Positions 1-8,857 of a stretch of DNA of 64,000 bases are shown here, in pieces. The translations under genes and the position numbers were made by a program. The stretch comes from Paenibacillus sp. FSL H3-0469 (GTDB lineage: Bacteria; Bacillota; Bacilli; Paenibacillales; Paenibacillaceae). Below the pieces are notes generated by a model. The model worked only from the letters and a program-made list of their open reading frames with translations, made no database searches and was not told where the DNA came from. How positions within the stretch are numbered: the first letter of the stretch is position 1; each line of letters begins with the position of its first letter. The DNA lies in assembly GCF_038051945.1 (NCBI RefSeq), contig NZ_CP150302.1, forward strand, positions 5,270,001 through 5,334,000, in the 5' to 3' direction.

Positions 1-428
1 CAGCTTATGAGAACGTGCCGCTGTGGCATGAACGTGATATTTCGCATTCTTCCGTAGAACGGATCATCCTGCCGGATGCGACCATGCTGCTGAACTACAT
101 GCTGAACCGCTTCGGCAACATCGTGAAGAACCTGACTGTATTCCCTGAAAATATGAAGCGCAACATGAACCGTACCTTCGGCGTTCCGTTCTCCGGCCGC
201 ATCCTGACCAAGCTGATCGACAAGGGCTTCAGCCGCGAGCAGGCATATGATACTGTGCAGCCGCGCGCGATGCAGGCTTGGGAGGAACAGACCCAGTTCC
301 GTGACATCGTGGAAGCCACCCCGGAAATCACAGCCGTGCTTAGCGCGGAGGAGATCGAGGATGCGTTCAACCCTTCCTGGCATCTGAAGCATGTGGACAC
401 CATCTTCCGCAAGCTGGAGCTGATCTAA
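1..428 (+). CDS. purB: Adenylosuccinate lyase, C-terminal part (cut by window edge)
   Basis: The open frame runs in from the left edge (codons in phase from base 3) and ends at TAA 426-428, giving about 141 C-terminal residues. PurB catalyses two fumarate-releasing steps: SAICAR to AICAR, and adenylosuccinate to AMP. The visible part starts with the run around WHERDISHSSVERI, typical of the lyase superfamily core, and continues into the helical C-terminal domain. It precedes purC as in Bacillus purine operons. A spacer of about 370 bp with a palindromic repeat separates it from purC, unusually long for this operon. Identity is from recognised sequence and context. Confidence 0.93.
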   Translation, partial: AYENVPLWHERDISHSSVERIILPDATMLLNYMLNRFGNIVKNLTVFPENMKRNMNRTFGVPFSGRILTKLIDKGFSREQAYDTVQPRAMQAWEEQTQFRDIVEATPEITAVLSAEEIEDAFNPSWHLKHVDTIFRKLELI

Positions 429-797
429 TCTTTAAAAATAGTAAGTCAGTGGTGAAGGGATGAGCTGGAGAAGAGTTGGGCGGAGTGTTGGGGGAACTTG
501 TTGTTCTGGAGCGTAAGCGGCAGAATTGAATTGTATAGGCAAGTTAATAAGGAACGGAGAGGAATTTTGGAACTGGAGAAGCGTCAGCGTTCGCCTTTAT
601 CCTCGGATTTTTACCGCGATCAGCGGTTCAAAATCAGGAAATCTGAGGATAACAGCGATCGGAAGTCCAAAATTTTTTGGAGTGTTACCAGTTAACTGAC
701 CGTTTATTTCAGTTCTCCAGCGTAGCGGAGAATGACGGCGCCCCAGCGCTTTTAGCCCAAATATACGCAAGATCATTTGTTCAAGGGGGGAAAGGTC
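429..797. other. Long purB-purC spacer
   Basis: This 369-bp intra-operon stretch has no convincing gene. A short frame over 498-695 lies inside a palindromic repeat and has no credible start. The main content is repeat copy 1 at 561-680. The last 15 bases hold the purC ribosome binding site (AAGGGGGG, 783-790). Confidence 0.8.
561..680. repeat. Long palindromic intergenic repeat, copy 1
   Basis: About 120 bp related to 6985-7108. The outer ends are imperfectly inverted (GGAATTTTGGA... and ...GGAAGTCCAAAATT). The inner arms 598-610 and 639-651 pair over 13 bases with one mismatch, around a smaller CCGC/GCGG hairpin. Compared with copy 2 it is more diverged. It would fold into a long hairpin in RNA. 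No coding potential is evident. Confidence 0.8.
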
Positions 798-1688
798 ATG
801 ACACACCTAGCCGTATCCACTGCCGTGGAACTAGTAAATGCGCCGCTGCTCTACAAAGGCAAGGTTCGTGAGCTGTACGATTTGGGAGATGAGGTGCTGA
901 TCGTCGTTACCGACCGGATCTCCGCATTCGATTATGTGCTGGACCCGGCGGTGCCGGACAAGGGCAATGTGCTGAACCGGCTCAGCGCCTTCTGGTTCGG
1001 CCAGACCCGGGAGCTGATCGAGAACCATGTGGTGCATATCGAGGTGGACAAGCTCGGGGATATTGTGAAGGACCGGGAAGCGCTGAAGAACCGGATCATG
1101 GTGGTCCGCAAAGCCGAGCGGATTGATATCGAATGTGTCGTGCGCGGCTGCATTACCGGCGGCGGCTGGCGGCAGTATCAGGAGACCGGTCAAGTCAACG
1201 GTATCGAGCTGCCCAAAGGACTGCGCAAGAATGCCGTGCTGGCAGAGCCTATTTTCACACCTGCGGCTAAGAATGATGTCGGTCACGATGAAGACATTCC
1301 GTTCGGGCAGATGCAGGAACAGATCGGCGCAGAGCTTGCACAGGAGCTGAAGGAGAAGAGCCTGAAGCTGTTCGCTTTTGCCAGAGCCTATTGTGAAGAA
1401 CGCGGCATCATCCTCGCCGATTGCAAATTCGAGTTCGGTCTGCTGGATGGTAAGGTGATTCTGATCGATGAGATCTTCACGCCGGATGCTTCCCGCTTCT
1501 GGGCCAAGGACAAGTACGCTCTGGATATTGAGATCGACAGTATGGATAAGGAGCCAGTTCGCACGTACCTGTCAGCCTCCTCCTGGGACAAAAACAGTAC
1601 GCCGGACCCGTTGCCGGCTGAGGTGGTCGAAGAGACATCGCGCCGGTACCTGGATATCTATCACCGCTTGACCGGGAAGTCGCTATAA
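798..1688 (+). CDS. purC: Phosphoribosylaminoimidazole-succinocarboxamide synthase (SAICAR synthase)
   Basis: 296 residues. It joins CAIR and aspartate with ATP to give SAICAR. The N-terminus LLYKGKVRELYDLGDEVLIV is the family signature, and the VVRGCITGGGW and DEIFTPDASRFW stretches are the nucleotide and substrate site segments. The upstream TTG at 777 is rejected because the ATG at 798 sits 7 bases after a strong AAGGGGGG Shine-Dalgarno sequence and gives the usual N-terminus. It lies between purB and purS in canonical Bacillus order. It is followed by about 120 bp before purS. Confidence 0.96.
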   Translation: MTHLAVSTAVELVNAPLLYKGKVRELYDLGDEVLIVVTDRISAFDYVLDPAVPDKGNVLNRLSAFWFGQTRELIENHVVHIEVDKLGDIVKDREALKNRIMVVRKAERIDIECVVRGCITGGGWRQYQETGQVNGIELPKGLRKNAVLAEPIFTPAAKNDVGHDEDIPFGQMQEQIGAELAQELKEKSLKLFAFARAYCEERGIILADCKFEFGLLDGKVILIDEIFTPDASRFWAKDKYALDIEIDSMDKEPVRTYLSASSWDKNSTPDPLPAEVVEETSRRYLDIYHRLTGKSL

Positions 1689-1807
1689 GGAAAACCCTCT
1701 TTTGTAAATTAGCCATTAAGTGTTAACTGTACTTAGCGTAGGTGAGCGTTTCTTTTTCAGATAAAGGCCCATTCAGTTCATTAAACTCTAGGAGGAACTA
1801 CAAGCGT

Positions 1808-2053
1808 ATGTTAAAAGCGACAGTCTACGTCACCATCAAGAAAAGCGTGCTCGACCCTCAGGGGGTTGCCGTGCAGGGTGCCCTGCATTCCGTTGGATTT
1901 CAGGAAGTTGAAAGTCTGCGGATTGGCAAGTATATGGAGCTGACCCTCGATACCGATAACCGCGCTGAAGCGGAAGGACGCCTGAAGGACATGTGCGAGA
2001 AGCTGCTGGCCAACACGGTGATCGAGGATTACCGCTACGAATTGGAGGACTAA
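1808..2053 (+). CDS. purS: FGAM synthase subunit PurS
   Basis: 81 residues, the usual PurS size. PurS bridges PurQ and PurL in the three-subunit formylglycinamidine ribonucleotide synthase of Bacillus-type bacteria. The start MLKATVYVTIKKSVLDPQG is characteristic. A longer frame from 1742 is rejected because AGGAGG (1790-1795) lies 12 bases before the ATG at 1808. It stops 5 bases before purQ, so PurS, PurQ and PurL are produced together. Confidence 0.96.
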   Translation: MLKATVYVTIKKSVLDPQGVAVQGALHSVGFQEVESLRIGKYMELTLDTDNRAEAEGRLKDMCEKLLANTVIEDYRYELED

Positions 2054-2058
2054 ACGTC

Positions 2059-2748
2059 ATGAAATTTGCGGTACTTGTCTTTCCAGGCTCCAATTGTGAC
2101 ATTGACTGCTACAAGGCAGTAGAAGACAGTCTCGGCGAACCAGTAGATTATGTATGGCATACAGCGACAGACCTGTCGGCGTATGACTGCATTCTTGTGC
2201 CAGGCGGCTTCTCTTATGGTGACTATCTGCGCTGCGGCGCAATCTCCCGGTTCGCTCCGGTAATGGCTGAAGTGGCTAAGGCGGCAGAGCAGGGCAAATT
2301 CGTGCTCGGTATCTGCAACGGGTTCCAGATTCTGACCGAAGCAGGTCTCCTGCCGGGCGCGCTGCGCCGCAACATGTCGATGAAGTTCCGTTGTCATGAC
2401 TCGGTGCTTAAGGTCGTTAATAACACAACCCCGTTTACTATTGACTATGCGAAGGATGAAGAGATCGTCATTCCTATCGCGCATGGCGAAGGCAATTACT
2501 ATTGTGATGAAGAGACGCTAGCAGAGCTTCAGGCGAACAACCAGATTGTATTCACCTACAGTGACAACCCGAACGGTTCGGTGGCTGATATTGCCGGAAT
2601 CAGTAATAAGGCGGGCAATGTAGTCGGCATGATGCCGCACCCGGAGCGTGCAGCGAACAGCCTGCTGGGCTCGGAAGACGGCAAACGGATGTTCACATCC
2701 ATTCTCAAGACATGGAGGGATCGTTATGACGCAGCAAGTATCCGCTAA
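2059..2748 (+). CDS. purQ: FGAM synthase glutaminase subunit PurQ
   Basis: 229 residues, a class I glutamine amidotransferase. It hydrolyses glutamine and passes ammonia to PurL. The nucleophile Cys lies in LGICNGFQ, and the His-Glu pair in GMMPHPERA completes the triad. The start ATG at 2059 gives MKFAVLVFPGSNCD, and GGAGG (2044-2048) inside the end of purS serves as Shine-Dalgarno sequence. The gene overlaps the start of purL by 23 bases. Confidence 0.97.
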   Translation: MKFAVLVFPGSNCDIDCYKAVEDSLGEPVDYVWHTATDLSAYDCILVPGGFSYGDYLRCGAISRFAPVMAEVAKAAEQGKFVLGICNGFQILTEAGLLPGALRRNMSMKFRCHDSVLKVVNNTTPFTIDYAKDEEIVIPIAHGEGNYYCDEETLAELQANNQIVFTYSDNPNGSVADIAGISNKAGNVVGMMPHPERAANSLLGSEDGKRMFTSILKTWRDRYDAASIR

Positions 2749-4972
2749 GGAGCCGAACGCAGAGCAGATCGCGGAGCAGAAAATCTACAGTCAGTTCGGT
2801 GTATCAGACAGCGAATATGAGCTCATTACCTCCTTCATGGGACGTAAGCCCAATTATACAGAAATCGGTGTGTTCAGCGTCATGTGGTCTGAGCACTGTG
2901 CATATAAGAACTCCAAGCCGCTGCTGAGCCGCTTCCCGACAAGCGGGCCGAAGGTGCTGATGGGACCGGGTGAAGGCGCGGGCATCGTGGACATCGGTGA
3001 TAACCAGGCCGTTGTCTTCAAAATCGAAAGCCACAACCATCCGTCGGCGGTAGAGCCTTATCAGGGCGCGGCGACTGGAGTGGGCGGGATTATCCGCGAT
3101 ATTTTCTCCATGGGAGCAAGACCGGTGGCCTTGCTGAACTCCCTGCGTTTCGGGAAGCTGGAAAGTGACCGGGTCAAATATCTGTTCGAGCATGTCGTGT
3201 CCGGGATTGCAGGCTACGGCAACTGTATCGGCATCCCTACTGTCGGCGGGGAAGTTATGTTCGACAACAGCTATGACGGTAATCCGCTGGTGAACGCGAT
3301 GTGTGTCGGTCTGATTGATCATGACAAAATCCAGCGCGGCGTTGCTAAAGGGGTGGGCAACCCTGTCTTCTACGTAGGTCCGCCTACTGGCCGTGACGGG
3401 ATTCACGGTGCGACCTTTGCCTCTGTGGAACTGAGCGAAGAATCCGAAGCTAAGAAGACAGCGGTTCAGGTCGGCGATCCGTTCATGGAGAAGCTGGTAA
3501 TGGAATCCTGCCTGGAGCTGATCGACAGCGGTATCGTCCTCGGCATTCAGGATATGGGCGCAGCCGGACTGACCTGCTCCAGCGCGGAAATGGCGAGCAA
3601 GGCAGGCAACGGTCTGGAACTCTATCTGGATCAGGTGCCGCAGCGTGAAGACGGGATGACCCCGTATGAGATGATGCTCTCGGAATCCCAGGAGCGGATG
3701 CTGTTCGTGGTGGAGCCTAAGGATGAGGCTCAGGCCCAGGAAATCTTCGATCGTTGGGGCGTCATCTGCCGCAAGGTGGGTAAGGTGACCGATGACGGCC
3801 GCCTGAAGCTGTTCCATCACGGTGAAGTAGTAGGCGATATGCCGGTGAAGGCGCTGGTGGATGAATGCCCTATTTATAACAAACCATCGGCAGTTCCTGC
3901 TTATTATGAGGAGAATGCCACGGTAGATACGCTCCGTTATGAAGAAGTTACCGATCTGGGCGGCGCTTTGCGTACCGTACTGGGTTCGCCTACGGTAGCA
4001 AGCAAAGCATGGGTGTACAACCAATATGATTACATGGTACGCACCAGTACTGCGGTTCGTCCGGGTTCCGATGCGGCAGTGGTAACCATTCATGGCACCC
4101 GCAAAGGTCTGGCGATGACGACTGACTGCAACGGCCGTTATGTCTATCTGGACCCTGAAGTGGGCGGACGCATTGCTGTCAGCGAAGCGGCGCGCAACAT
4201 CGTCTGCTCCGGTGCCCAGCCGCTGGCGATTACGGACAACCTGAACTTCGGCAGCCCGGAGAAGCCGGAGATCTTCTGGCAGATGGAGCGGGCGGTAGAC
4301 GGTATGGCGGAAGCTTGCCGGGTGCTGGATACGCCGGTTATCGGCGGGAATGTCAGCCTGTATAACGAAAATGCCTCCGGGTCCATCTACCCGACACCTG
4401 TTGTTGGCATGGTCGGTCTCATTGAAGATACGGATCACATTACAACCCAGGCGTTCAAGCAGGAAGGCGATGCTGTATTGCTCCTGGGTGTGACGAAGGC
4501 AGAGCTGGGCGGCAGTGAATTCCAGTATGCCGTTCACGGCGTGACTGAAGGCCGTCCACCGGAGCTGGACTTGGCTACAGAGCGCAAGCTGCTCGATGCT
4601 GTTCTGGCTGCGATTCGTAGCGGTGTGGTCCGTTCGGCTCATGACTTGTCTGAAGGCGGTCTGGCCGGAGCCCTGGCAGAGAGCTGTATCAGCGGCAGCA
4701 CCGGCGCGAATATTGAACTGTCTGCGGGCGGATTACGCCCGGATGTGGCGCTGTTCAGCGAGAGCCAGTCCCGTATAATTCTGACTTCGGCACCTGAGCA
4801 TGCAGAGGAACTGAAGGCGGCAGTTGCTGCGTACGGCGTGCCTGTAGAGATCATTGGAACCGTGGGCGGAGAGCGCCTGCGTGTTACACTGGACAATTCG
4901 TCTGCACTGGATGAAGCTGTTAGCGAACTGAAGACCATTTGGGAGGATGCTATTCCATGTCTTATGAAATAA
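2726..4972 (+). CDS. purL: FGAM synthase large subunit PurL
   Basis: 748 residues, the small-type PurL used with PurS and PurQ. It makes FGAM from FGAR, ATP and ammonia. Features seen include GVFSVMWSEHCAYKNSK near the N-terminus, the ATP-site segment FKIESHNHPSAVEP, and DMGAAGL, with a duplicated AIRS-like C-terminal half. The ATG at 2726 follows GGAGGG and lies inside the end of purQ. A long antisense frame (2804-4642) is a shadow of this gene. The 3' end overlaps purF by 16 bases. Confidence 0.97.
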   Translation: MTQQVSAKEPNAEQIAEQKIYSQFGVSDSEYELITSFMGRKPNYTEIGVFSVMWSEHCAYKNSKPLLSRFPTSGPKVLMGPGEGAGIVDIGDNQAVVFKIESHNHPSAVEPYQGAATGVGGIIRDIFSMGARPVALLNSLRFGKLESDRVKYLFEHVVSGIAGYGNCIGIPTVGGEVMFDNSYDGNPLVNAMCVGLIDHDKIQRGVAKGVGNPVFYVGPPTGRDGIHGATFASVELSEESEAKKTAVQVGDPFMEKLVMESCLELIDSGIVLGIQDMGAAGLTCSSAEMASKAGNGLELYLDQVPQREDGMTPYEMMLSESQERMLFVVEPKDEAQAQEIFDRWGVICRKVGKVTDDGRLKLFHHGEVVGDMPVKALVDECPIYNKPSAVPAYYEENATVDTLRYEEVTDLGGALRTVLGSPTVASKAWVYNQYDYMVRTSTAVRPGSDAAVVTIHGTRKGLAMTTDCNGRYVYLDPEVGGRIAVSEAARNIVCSGAQPLAITDNLNFGSPEKPEIFWQMERAVDGMAEACRVLDTPVIGGNVSLYNENASGSIYPTPVVGMVGLIEDTDHITTQAFKQEGDAVLLLGVTKAELGGSEFQYAVHGVTEGRPPELDLATERKLLDAVLAAIRSGVVRSAHDLSEGGLAGALAESCISGSTGANIELSAGGLRPDVALFSESQSRIILTSAPEHAEELKAAVAAYGVPVEIIGTVGGERLRVTLDNSSALDEAVSELKTIWEDAIPCLMK

Positions 4973-6453
4973 AGACCGGGAACAAGCAGGAAGCCCCTAT
5001 CCTGTGGACCGGCGACTTTTACAATGAAGGAACGGGCTCGGGAGATATTTTTGACACGTTAAAAGAAGAATGCGGCGTCTTCGGGGTCTTCGGACACCCG
5101 GAGGCTGCCTCCATGTCCTATTATGGCCTGCATGCCCTGCAGCACCGGGGAGAAGAGAGCGCGGGCATCTGCGTGGCGGATGGACGCGACTTCAACTATC
5201 ACCGCGGCATGGGCCTGGTGAAGGAAGTCTTCGATAAAGACAAAATCGCTTCACTGGTGGGAGACATGTCCATCGGCCATGTGCGGTACTCCACCAGCGG
5301 AGACAGCCGGCTGACCAATGCGCAGCCGCTGGTCTTCAAATACCGTGACGGCGATCTGGCGATTGCCACGAACGGCAACATCGTCAACGAGCCGCTGATC
5401 CGCAAGCAGCTCGAACAGGGCGGCTCGATCTTCCAGACGACTAGTGATACCGAGGTGCTGGCGCATCTGATTGCGCGGTCACAGAAGGATTTTGTCGAAG
5501 CGACGAAGGATGCCTTGTCGCAGCTGGTCGGCGGCTTCGCCTTCCTCTTGATGACCAATGACAAGCTGATTGTCGCCTCAGATACCCACGGACTCCGTCC
5601 GCTCGTGATGGGCCGTCTGGGCGAAGCCTATGTCTTCGCTTCCGAGTCGTGTGCGCTTGAAGTCATCGGCGCTGAGCTGGTGCGTGATATTGAACCGGGT
5701 GAGCTGTTGGTGCTGGATCAGAACGGCTTCCGTGAAGACCGCTTCGCAGAGCCTAAGCGCAAAGCACTGTGTGCGATGGAGTACATCTACTTCGCCCGCC
5801 CGGACAGCGACCTGAACGGCTCCAACCTGCACTCCGCCCGCAAGCGTATGGGCAGCCGTATGGCGCTCGAAGCCTTCGTGGATGCGGATATTGTCACCGG
5901 CGTGCCGGATTCCAGTATCTCCGCCGCCATCGGCTATGCCGAGCAGACGGGCATCCCGTACGAGCTGGGACTAATCAAGAACAAATATACCGGCCGTACG
6001 TTCATCCAGCCCAGTCAGGAGCTGCGTGAGCAGGGCGTCAAGATGAAGCTCAGCGCGGTACGCCGCGTCGTGGAAGGCCAGCGCGTAGTGATGATCGACG
6101 ATTCGATCGTGCGGGGTACCACTTCGCGCCGGATCGTCAACCTGCTGCGCGAAGCCGGAGCCTTAGAGGTCCATGTGCGGATTACCTCGCCGCCGTTCAA
6201 GAATCCGTGCTTCTATGGCATCGATACTCCCGACCGCCGGGAGCTGATTGCCTCTTACAAGACCATCGCCGAGATGTGCGAGGAGATCAACGCCGATTCT
6301 CTGGCGTTCCTCTCTCCCGAAGGGCTGATCCAGTCCATCGGCGGCTATAATAGTGACGACTATAAAGGCGGCCTATGCCTGTCCTGCTTCGACAATGATT
6401 ACCCGACGCAGGTGGATTTCGGCGGGGAAGAGAAGGATGGATGCAGCTGTTAA
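4957..6453 (+). CDS. purF: Amidophosphoribosyltransferase
   Basis: 498 residues. It commits PRPP to purine synthesis by forming 5-phosphoribosylamine. A propeptide of about 38 residues precedes the catalytic Cys in ECGVFGVFGH, as in Bacillus PurF, where the propeptide is removed. The PRPP site is VVMIDDSIVRGTTSRRIV, and Cys-rich runs near the C-terminus (CLSCFDNDYP) fit the Fe-S type enzyme. The start at 4957 follows GGGAGG and overlaps purL. It is followed by a 746-bp spacer, very unusual inside this operon. Confidence 0.97.
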   Translation: MSYEIKTGNKQEAPILWTGDFYNEGTGSGDIFDTLKEECGVFGVFGHPEAASMSYYGLHALQHRGEESAGICVADGRDFNYHRGMGLVKEVFDKDKIASLVGDMSIGHVRYSTSGDSRLTNAQPLVFKYRDGDLAIATNGNIVNEPLIRKQLEQGGSIFQTTSDTEVLAHLIARSQKDFVEATKDALSQLVGGFAFLLMTNDKLIVASDTHGLRPLVMGRLGEAYVFASESCALEVIGAELVRDIEPGELLVLDQNGFREDRFAEPKRKALCAMEYIYFARPDSDLNGSNLHSARKRMGSRMALEAFVDADIVTGVPDSSISAAIGYAEQTGIPYELGLIKNKYTGRTFIQPSQELREQGVKMKLSAVRRVVEGQRVVMIDDSIVRGTTSRRIVNLLREAGALEVHVRITSPPFKNPCFYGIDTPDRRELIASYKTIAEMCEEINADSLAFLSPEGLIQSIGGYNSDDYKGGLCLSCFDNDYPTQVDFGGEEKDGCSC

Positions 6454-6466
6454 CATCCCCCTAAGT

Positions 6467-6500
6467 CCCCCTTGCGAAGGGGGATTCCGGAGGGCGCTGC
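6467..6500. other. Two adjacent GC hairpins after purF
   Basis: CCCCCTT (6467-6473) pairs perfectly with AAGGGGG (6477-6483) across a three-base loop. A second inverted pair, GGAGGGC/GCCCTCC, follows directly. There is no run of T, so these look more like an RNA processing or stability site, or a REP-like element, than a terminator. Confidence 0.6.
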
Positions 6501-6671
6501 CCTCCGGCCACCCGAAAGTTTGGTGGAAGGAGCTTGCTCTAAACTTGCTAAGTAGGCTTGGGTGCGGGTCCCCGCTTTGTCCCTGTGTGCTGCACGGACG
6601 GGACACGCTTAGCGGCGCTGCCCCCCGGCGGCCTGCGGTCCGCCGGCCCCTCCGGCTCCTCCGGCTCCAGA

Positions 6672-6887
6672 ATCTGTCCTGTTTGCTGCGCAAATCCGGA
6701 GATTCTGTTGCCTTAAGGCCCGCACGGCTTCGCCCGTGCAGGCCAAGCTCCCGCCCCCGTCCTATTTGCTGCCGCAAAATCGGGGTGACGGTCGCTTTAA
6801 GAGCCCGCACGGCTTCGCCCGTGCAGGCCAAGCTCCCGCCCCCGTCCTGTTTGCTGCCGCAAAGTCGGGGGACCGGTCGCCTAAGGA
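6672..6887. repeat. GC-rich direct repeats, about 85-bp period
   Basis: Two near-identical units begin at 6718 and 6803, each starting GCCCGCACGGCTTCGCCCGT and running through a TTGCTGCCGCAAA segment to a CGGTCGC(T/C)TAAG tail. A degenerate partial unit (6672-6717) precedes them. Each unit contains a GCACGG/CCGTGC hairpin. The units are tandem with no unique spacers, so this is not CRISPR. Confidence 0.8.
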
Positions 6888-6984
6888 GGCGCTGTGCGAA
6901 GCCCAGCGCCGACCCCTTGCCGCTGTGCAAGGCGCGAAGCTTCGGCTTGCGGCAGGGATTTAAACCCGGTGGTTGGAGTCATGG

Positions 6985-7108
6985 AGAGGAAATTTGGAAC
7001 TGTAGGAGCGGTAGCGTCCGCCTTTATGGCCCGATTTCTACCGCAAATAGCGGTATCAATCAGGAAATCGGGCCATAACAGCGGCCGGAAGTCCAAATGT
7101 TCCTCGGA
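6985..7108. repeat. Long palindromic intergenic repeat, copy 2
   Basis: A better-preserved relative of 561-680. The arms 7025-7038 and 7064-7077 are perfect 14-bp inverted copies (TATGGCCCGATTTC). They enclose a second perfect hairpin, TACCGC (7039-7044) with GCGGTA (7050-7055). The outer ends are also roughly inverted. The element could form one long hairpin in the purF-purM transcript. Confidence 0.85.
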
Positions 7109-7199
7109 ATGACGACTATAACCACCCCAGAAGTGAAGGTTTCAAATCCCTGCCGCCCCGAACCCGCGCTCTAAACTAATCTAAATGAGGTGTCCAAAC

Positions 7200-8240
7200 G
7201 TGTCAGAAGCGTACAAGAAAGCCGGAGTGGATATTGCGGCTGGCAATGAAGCAGTAGAACGCATGAAGAAGCATGTGAAGCGCACATACCGTCCGGAAGT
7301 GATGACGGAGCTGGGCGGCTTCGGCGCCCTGTTCGGCCTGAATAAGGACAAGTACGAAGAGCCGGTTCTCGTATCGGGAACAGATGGTGTGGGCACGAAG
7401 CTGAAAATCGCGTTCGCGGCTGACCGCCACGACACGATTGGCATCGATGCGGTCGCCATGTGCGTGAATGACATCGTGGTACAGGGCGCTGAGCCGCTGT
7501 TCTTCCTCGATTATCTGGCCTGCGATAAGGTTGTGCCGGAAAAGATTGAAGCCATCGTATCCGGGATCGCGGAAGGCTGCCATCAGGCGGGCTGCGCGCT
7601 GATCGGCGGCGAGACTGCCGAGATGCCGGGCATGTATGCGGCGGGCGAATATGATATCGCCGGATTCACTGTCGGCGTGGCCGATAAGGCGAAGCTGGTC
7701 ACCGGAGCAGACATTGCTCCAGGAGACACAGTTATTGGACTGGCTTCGAGCGGGATTCACAGCAATGGCTTCTCGCTGGTGCGCAAGCTGCTGCTGGAGG
7801 AAGACGGTTACGGCCTGGATGAGGTTGTACCAGAGCTGGGAGCGCCGCTGGCGGACGTTCTGCTGGCTCCAACCCGGATCTACGTGAAGCCGCTGCTTGC
7901 TCTGCTCGAACAGCTTCCGGTCAAGGGCATGGCCCATATTACCGGCGGCGGGTTCATCGAGAACATTCCGCGTGTATTGCCGGATAATGTAAATGTAGAG
8001 ATCAACTACGGCTCCTGGCCGATTCAGCCGGTCTTCAGCCTGATGCAGAGCAAGGGGCAGGTAAGCAACCGCGACATGTTCACCACGTTCAATATGGGCG
8101 TGGGGCTGGTGCTGGTAGTGGCGGAAGCGGACGGAGAGCGTGCGCTGGAGCTGCTTAAGGCCAGCGGGGAAGAGGCTTACCGGATCGGCACGGTTACTAA
8201 AGGAGAGCGCATCGTTACCTTCACGGGAGTTGAAGTCTGA
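7200..8240 (+). CDS. purM: Phosphoribosylformylglycinamidine cyclo-ligase (AIR synthetase)
   Basis: 346 residues, the usual length. It closes the imidazole ring of FGAM to give AIR. The N-terminus SEAYKKAGVDIAAGNEAVERMK and the segment VSGTDGVGTKLKIAF are diagnostic. An ATG at 7185 is possible, but the GTG at 7200 lies 7 bases after GAGGTG and gives the family N-terminus, so it is preferred. Its stop codon overlaps the purN start (TGATG), so the two are translationally coupled. Confidence 0.95.
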   Translation: MSEAYKKAGVDIAAGNEAVERMKKHVKRTYRPEVMTELGGFGALFGLNKDKYEEPVLVSGTDGVGTKLKIAFAADRHDTIGIDAVAMCVNDIVVQGAEPLFFLDYLACDKVVPEKIEAIVSGIAEGCHQAGCALIGGETAEMPGMYAAGEYDIAGFTVGVADKAKLVTGADIAPGDTVIGLASSGIHSNGFSLVRKLLLEEDGYGLDEVVPELGAPLADVLLAPTRIYVKPLLALLEQLPVKGMAHITGGGFIENIPRVLPDNVNVEINYGSWPIQPVFSLMQSKGQVSNRDMFTTFNMGVGLVLVVAEADGERALELLKASGEEAYRIGTVTKGERIVTFTGVEV

Positions 8241-8857
8241 TGGAGTGGAGCCGAATCGCTGTCTTTGCCTCTGGAACGGGCAGCAATTTCGCTGCACTGG
8301 TCCAGGCACAGCGGGAGGGCAGGCTGGGCGGAGGCAGCATAGAGCTGCTGGTCTCGGATAAACCGGAAGCGCCTGTAGCACAGCGGGCAGAGGAGGCAGG
8401 AATTCCTGCTCTGCTGCTGCGGCCGAAGGACTTCGCGGGCCGGGAGCAGTACGAGGCCGCGATTGTGGCTGAATTGCAGCGCCGGAACATCGGACTGGTG
8501 GTGCTGGCCGGCTATATGCGGCTGATCTCCCCCGTTCTGCTCGCACCGTATGCCGGACGGATCATCAACATTCATCCTTCGCTGCTGCCGGCGTTTGCCG
8601 GGAAGGACGCCATCGGGCAGGCGCTGGAGTATGGCGTGAAGCTGACGGGCGTGACCGTGCATTTTGTAGATGGAGGCATGGATACGGGACCGGTGATTGC
8701 CCAGCGCAGCGTGGAGGTCCAGTCTGGAGATACCGCCGAATCGCTGGCTGCACGCATCCATCAGGTGGAATACGCGCTATATCCTGAGGTGGTAAGTGCT
8801 TTTGCCGCCGGAAAAGTAGAATTGAACGGAAGAATGGCGACCATTGGCGATAAATAG
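8240..8857 (+). CDS. purN: Phosphoribosylglycinamide formyltransferase
   Basis: 205 residues. It transfers formyl from 10-formyl-tetrahydrofolate to GAR. The start reads MEWSRIAVFASGTGSNFAAL, with the phosphate-binding loop. The folate site carries IINIHPSLLPAF and the catalytic Asp lies near VDGGMDTGPV, all as in PurN. The start codon overlaps the purM stop. It is separated from purH by a 541-bp non-coding stretch, another unusually long gap. Confidence 0.96.
   Translation: MEWSRIAVFASGTGSNFAALVQAQREGRLGGGSIELLVSDKPEAPVAQRAEEAGIPALLLRPKDFAGREQYEAAIVAELQRRNIGLVVLAGYMRLISPVLLAPYAGRIINIHPSLLPAFAGKDAIGQALEYGVKLTGVTVHFVDGGMDTGPVIAQRSVEVQSGDTAESLAARIHQVEYALYPEVVSAFAAGKVELNGRMATIGDK

Larger units (their letters stand above)
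6454..7199. other. Long GC-rich purF-purM spacer
   Basis: This 746-bp stretch has no supported gene; long open frames across it are by-products of its GC-rich repeats. It begins with a perfect CCCCCTT/AAGGGGG hairpin (6467-6483) and a GGAGGGC/GCCCTCC hairpin, neither with a T tract. It continues through 85-bp tandem units (6672-6887) and ends with palindromic repeat copy 2 (6985-7108) and the purM ribosome binding site. Confidence 0.75.

Noticed and set aside
498..695. 65-codon frame before purC
   Set aside because: It lies in the palindromic repeat and lacks a ribosome binding site.
2804..4642. 612-codon open frame antisense to purL
   Set aside because: It is a codon-bias shadow of purL, with no ribosome site and no family resemblance.
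6672..6887. Possible CRISPR array
   Set aside because: Units are directly tandem at 85 bp without unique spacers of constant length, and no cas gene is present.
6353..7078. 241-codon frame running from inside purF into the spacer
   Set aside because: It crosses the purF 3' end and GC-rich tandem repeats; the composition is repeat-driven and there is no start signal.
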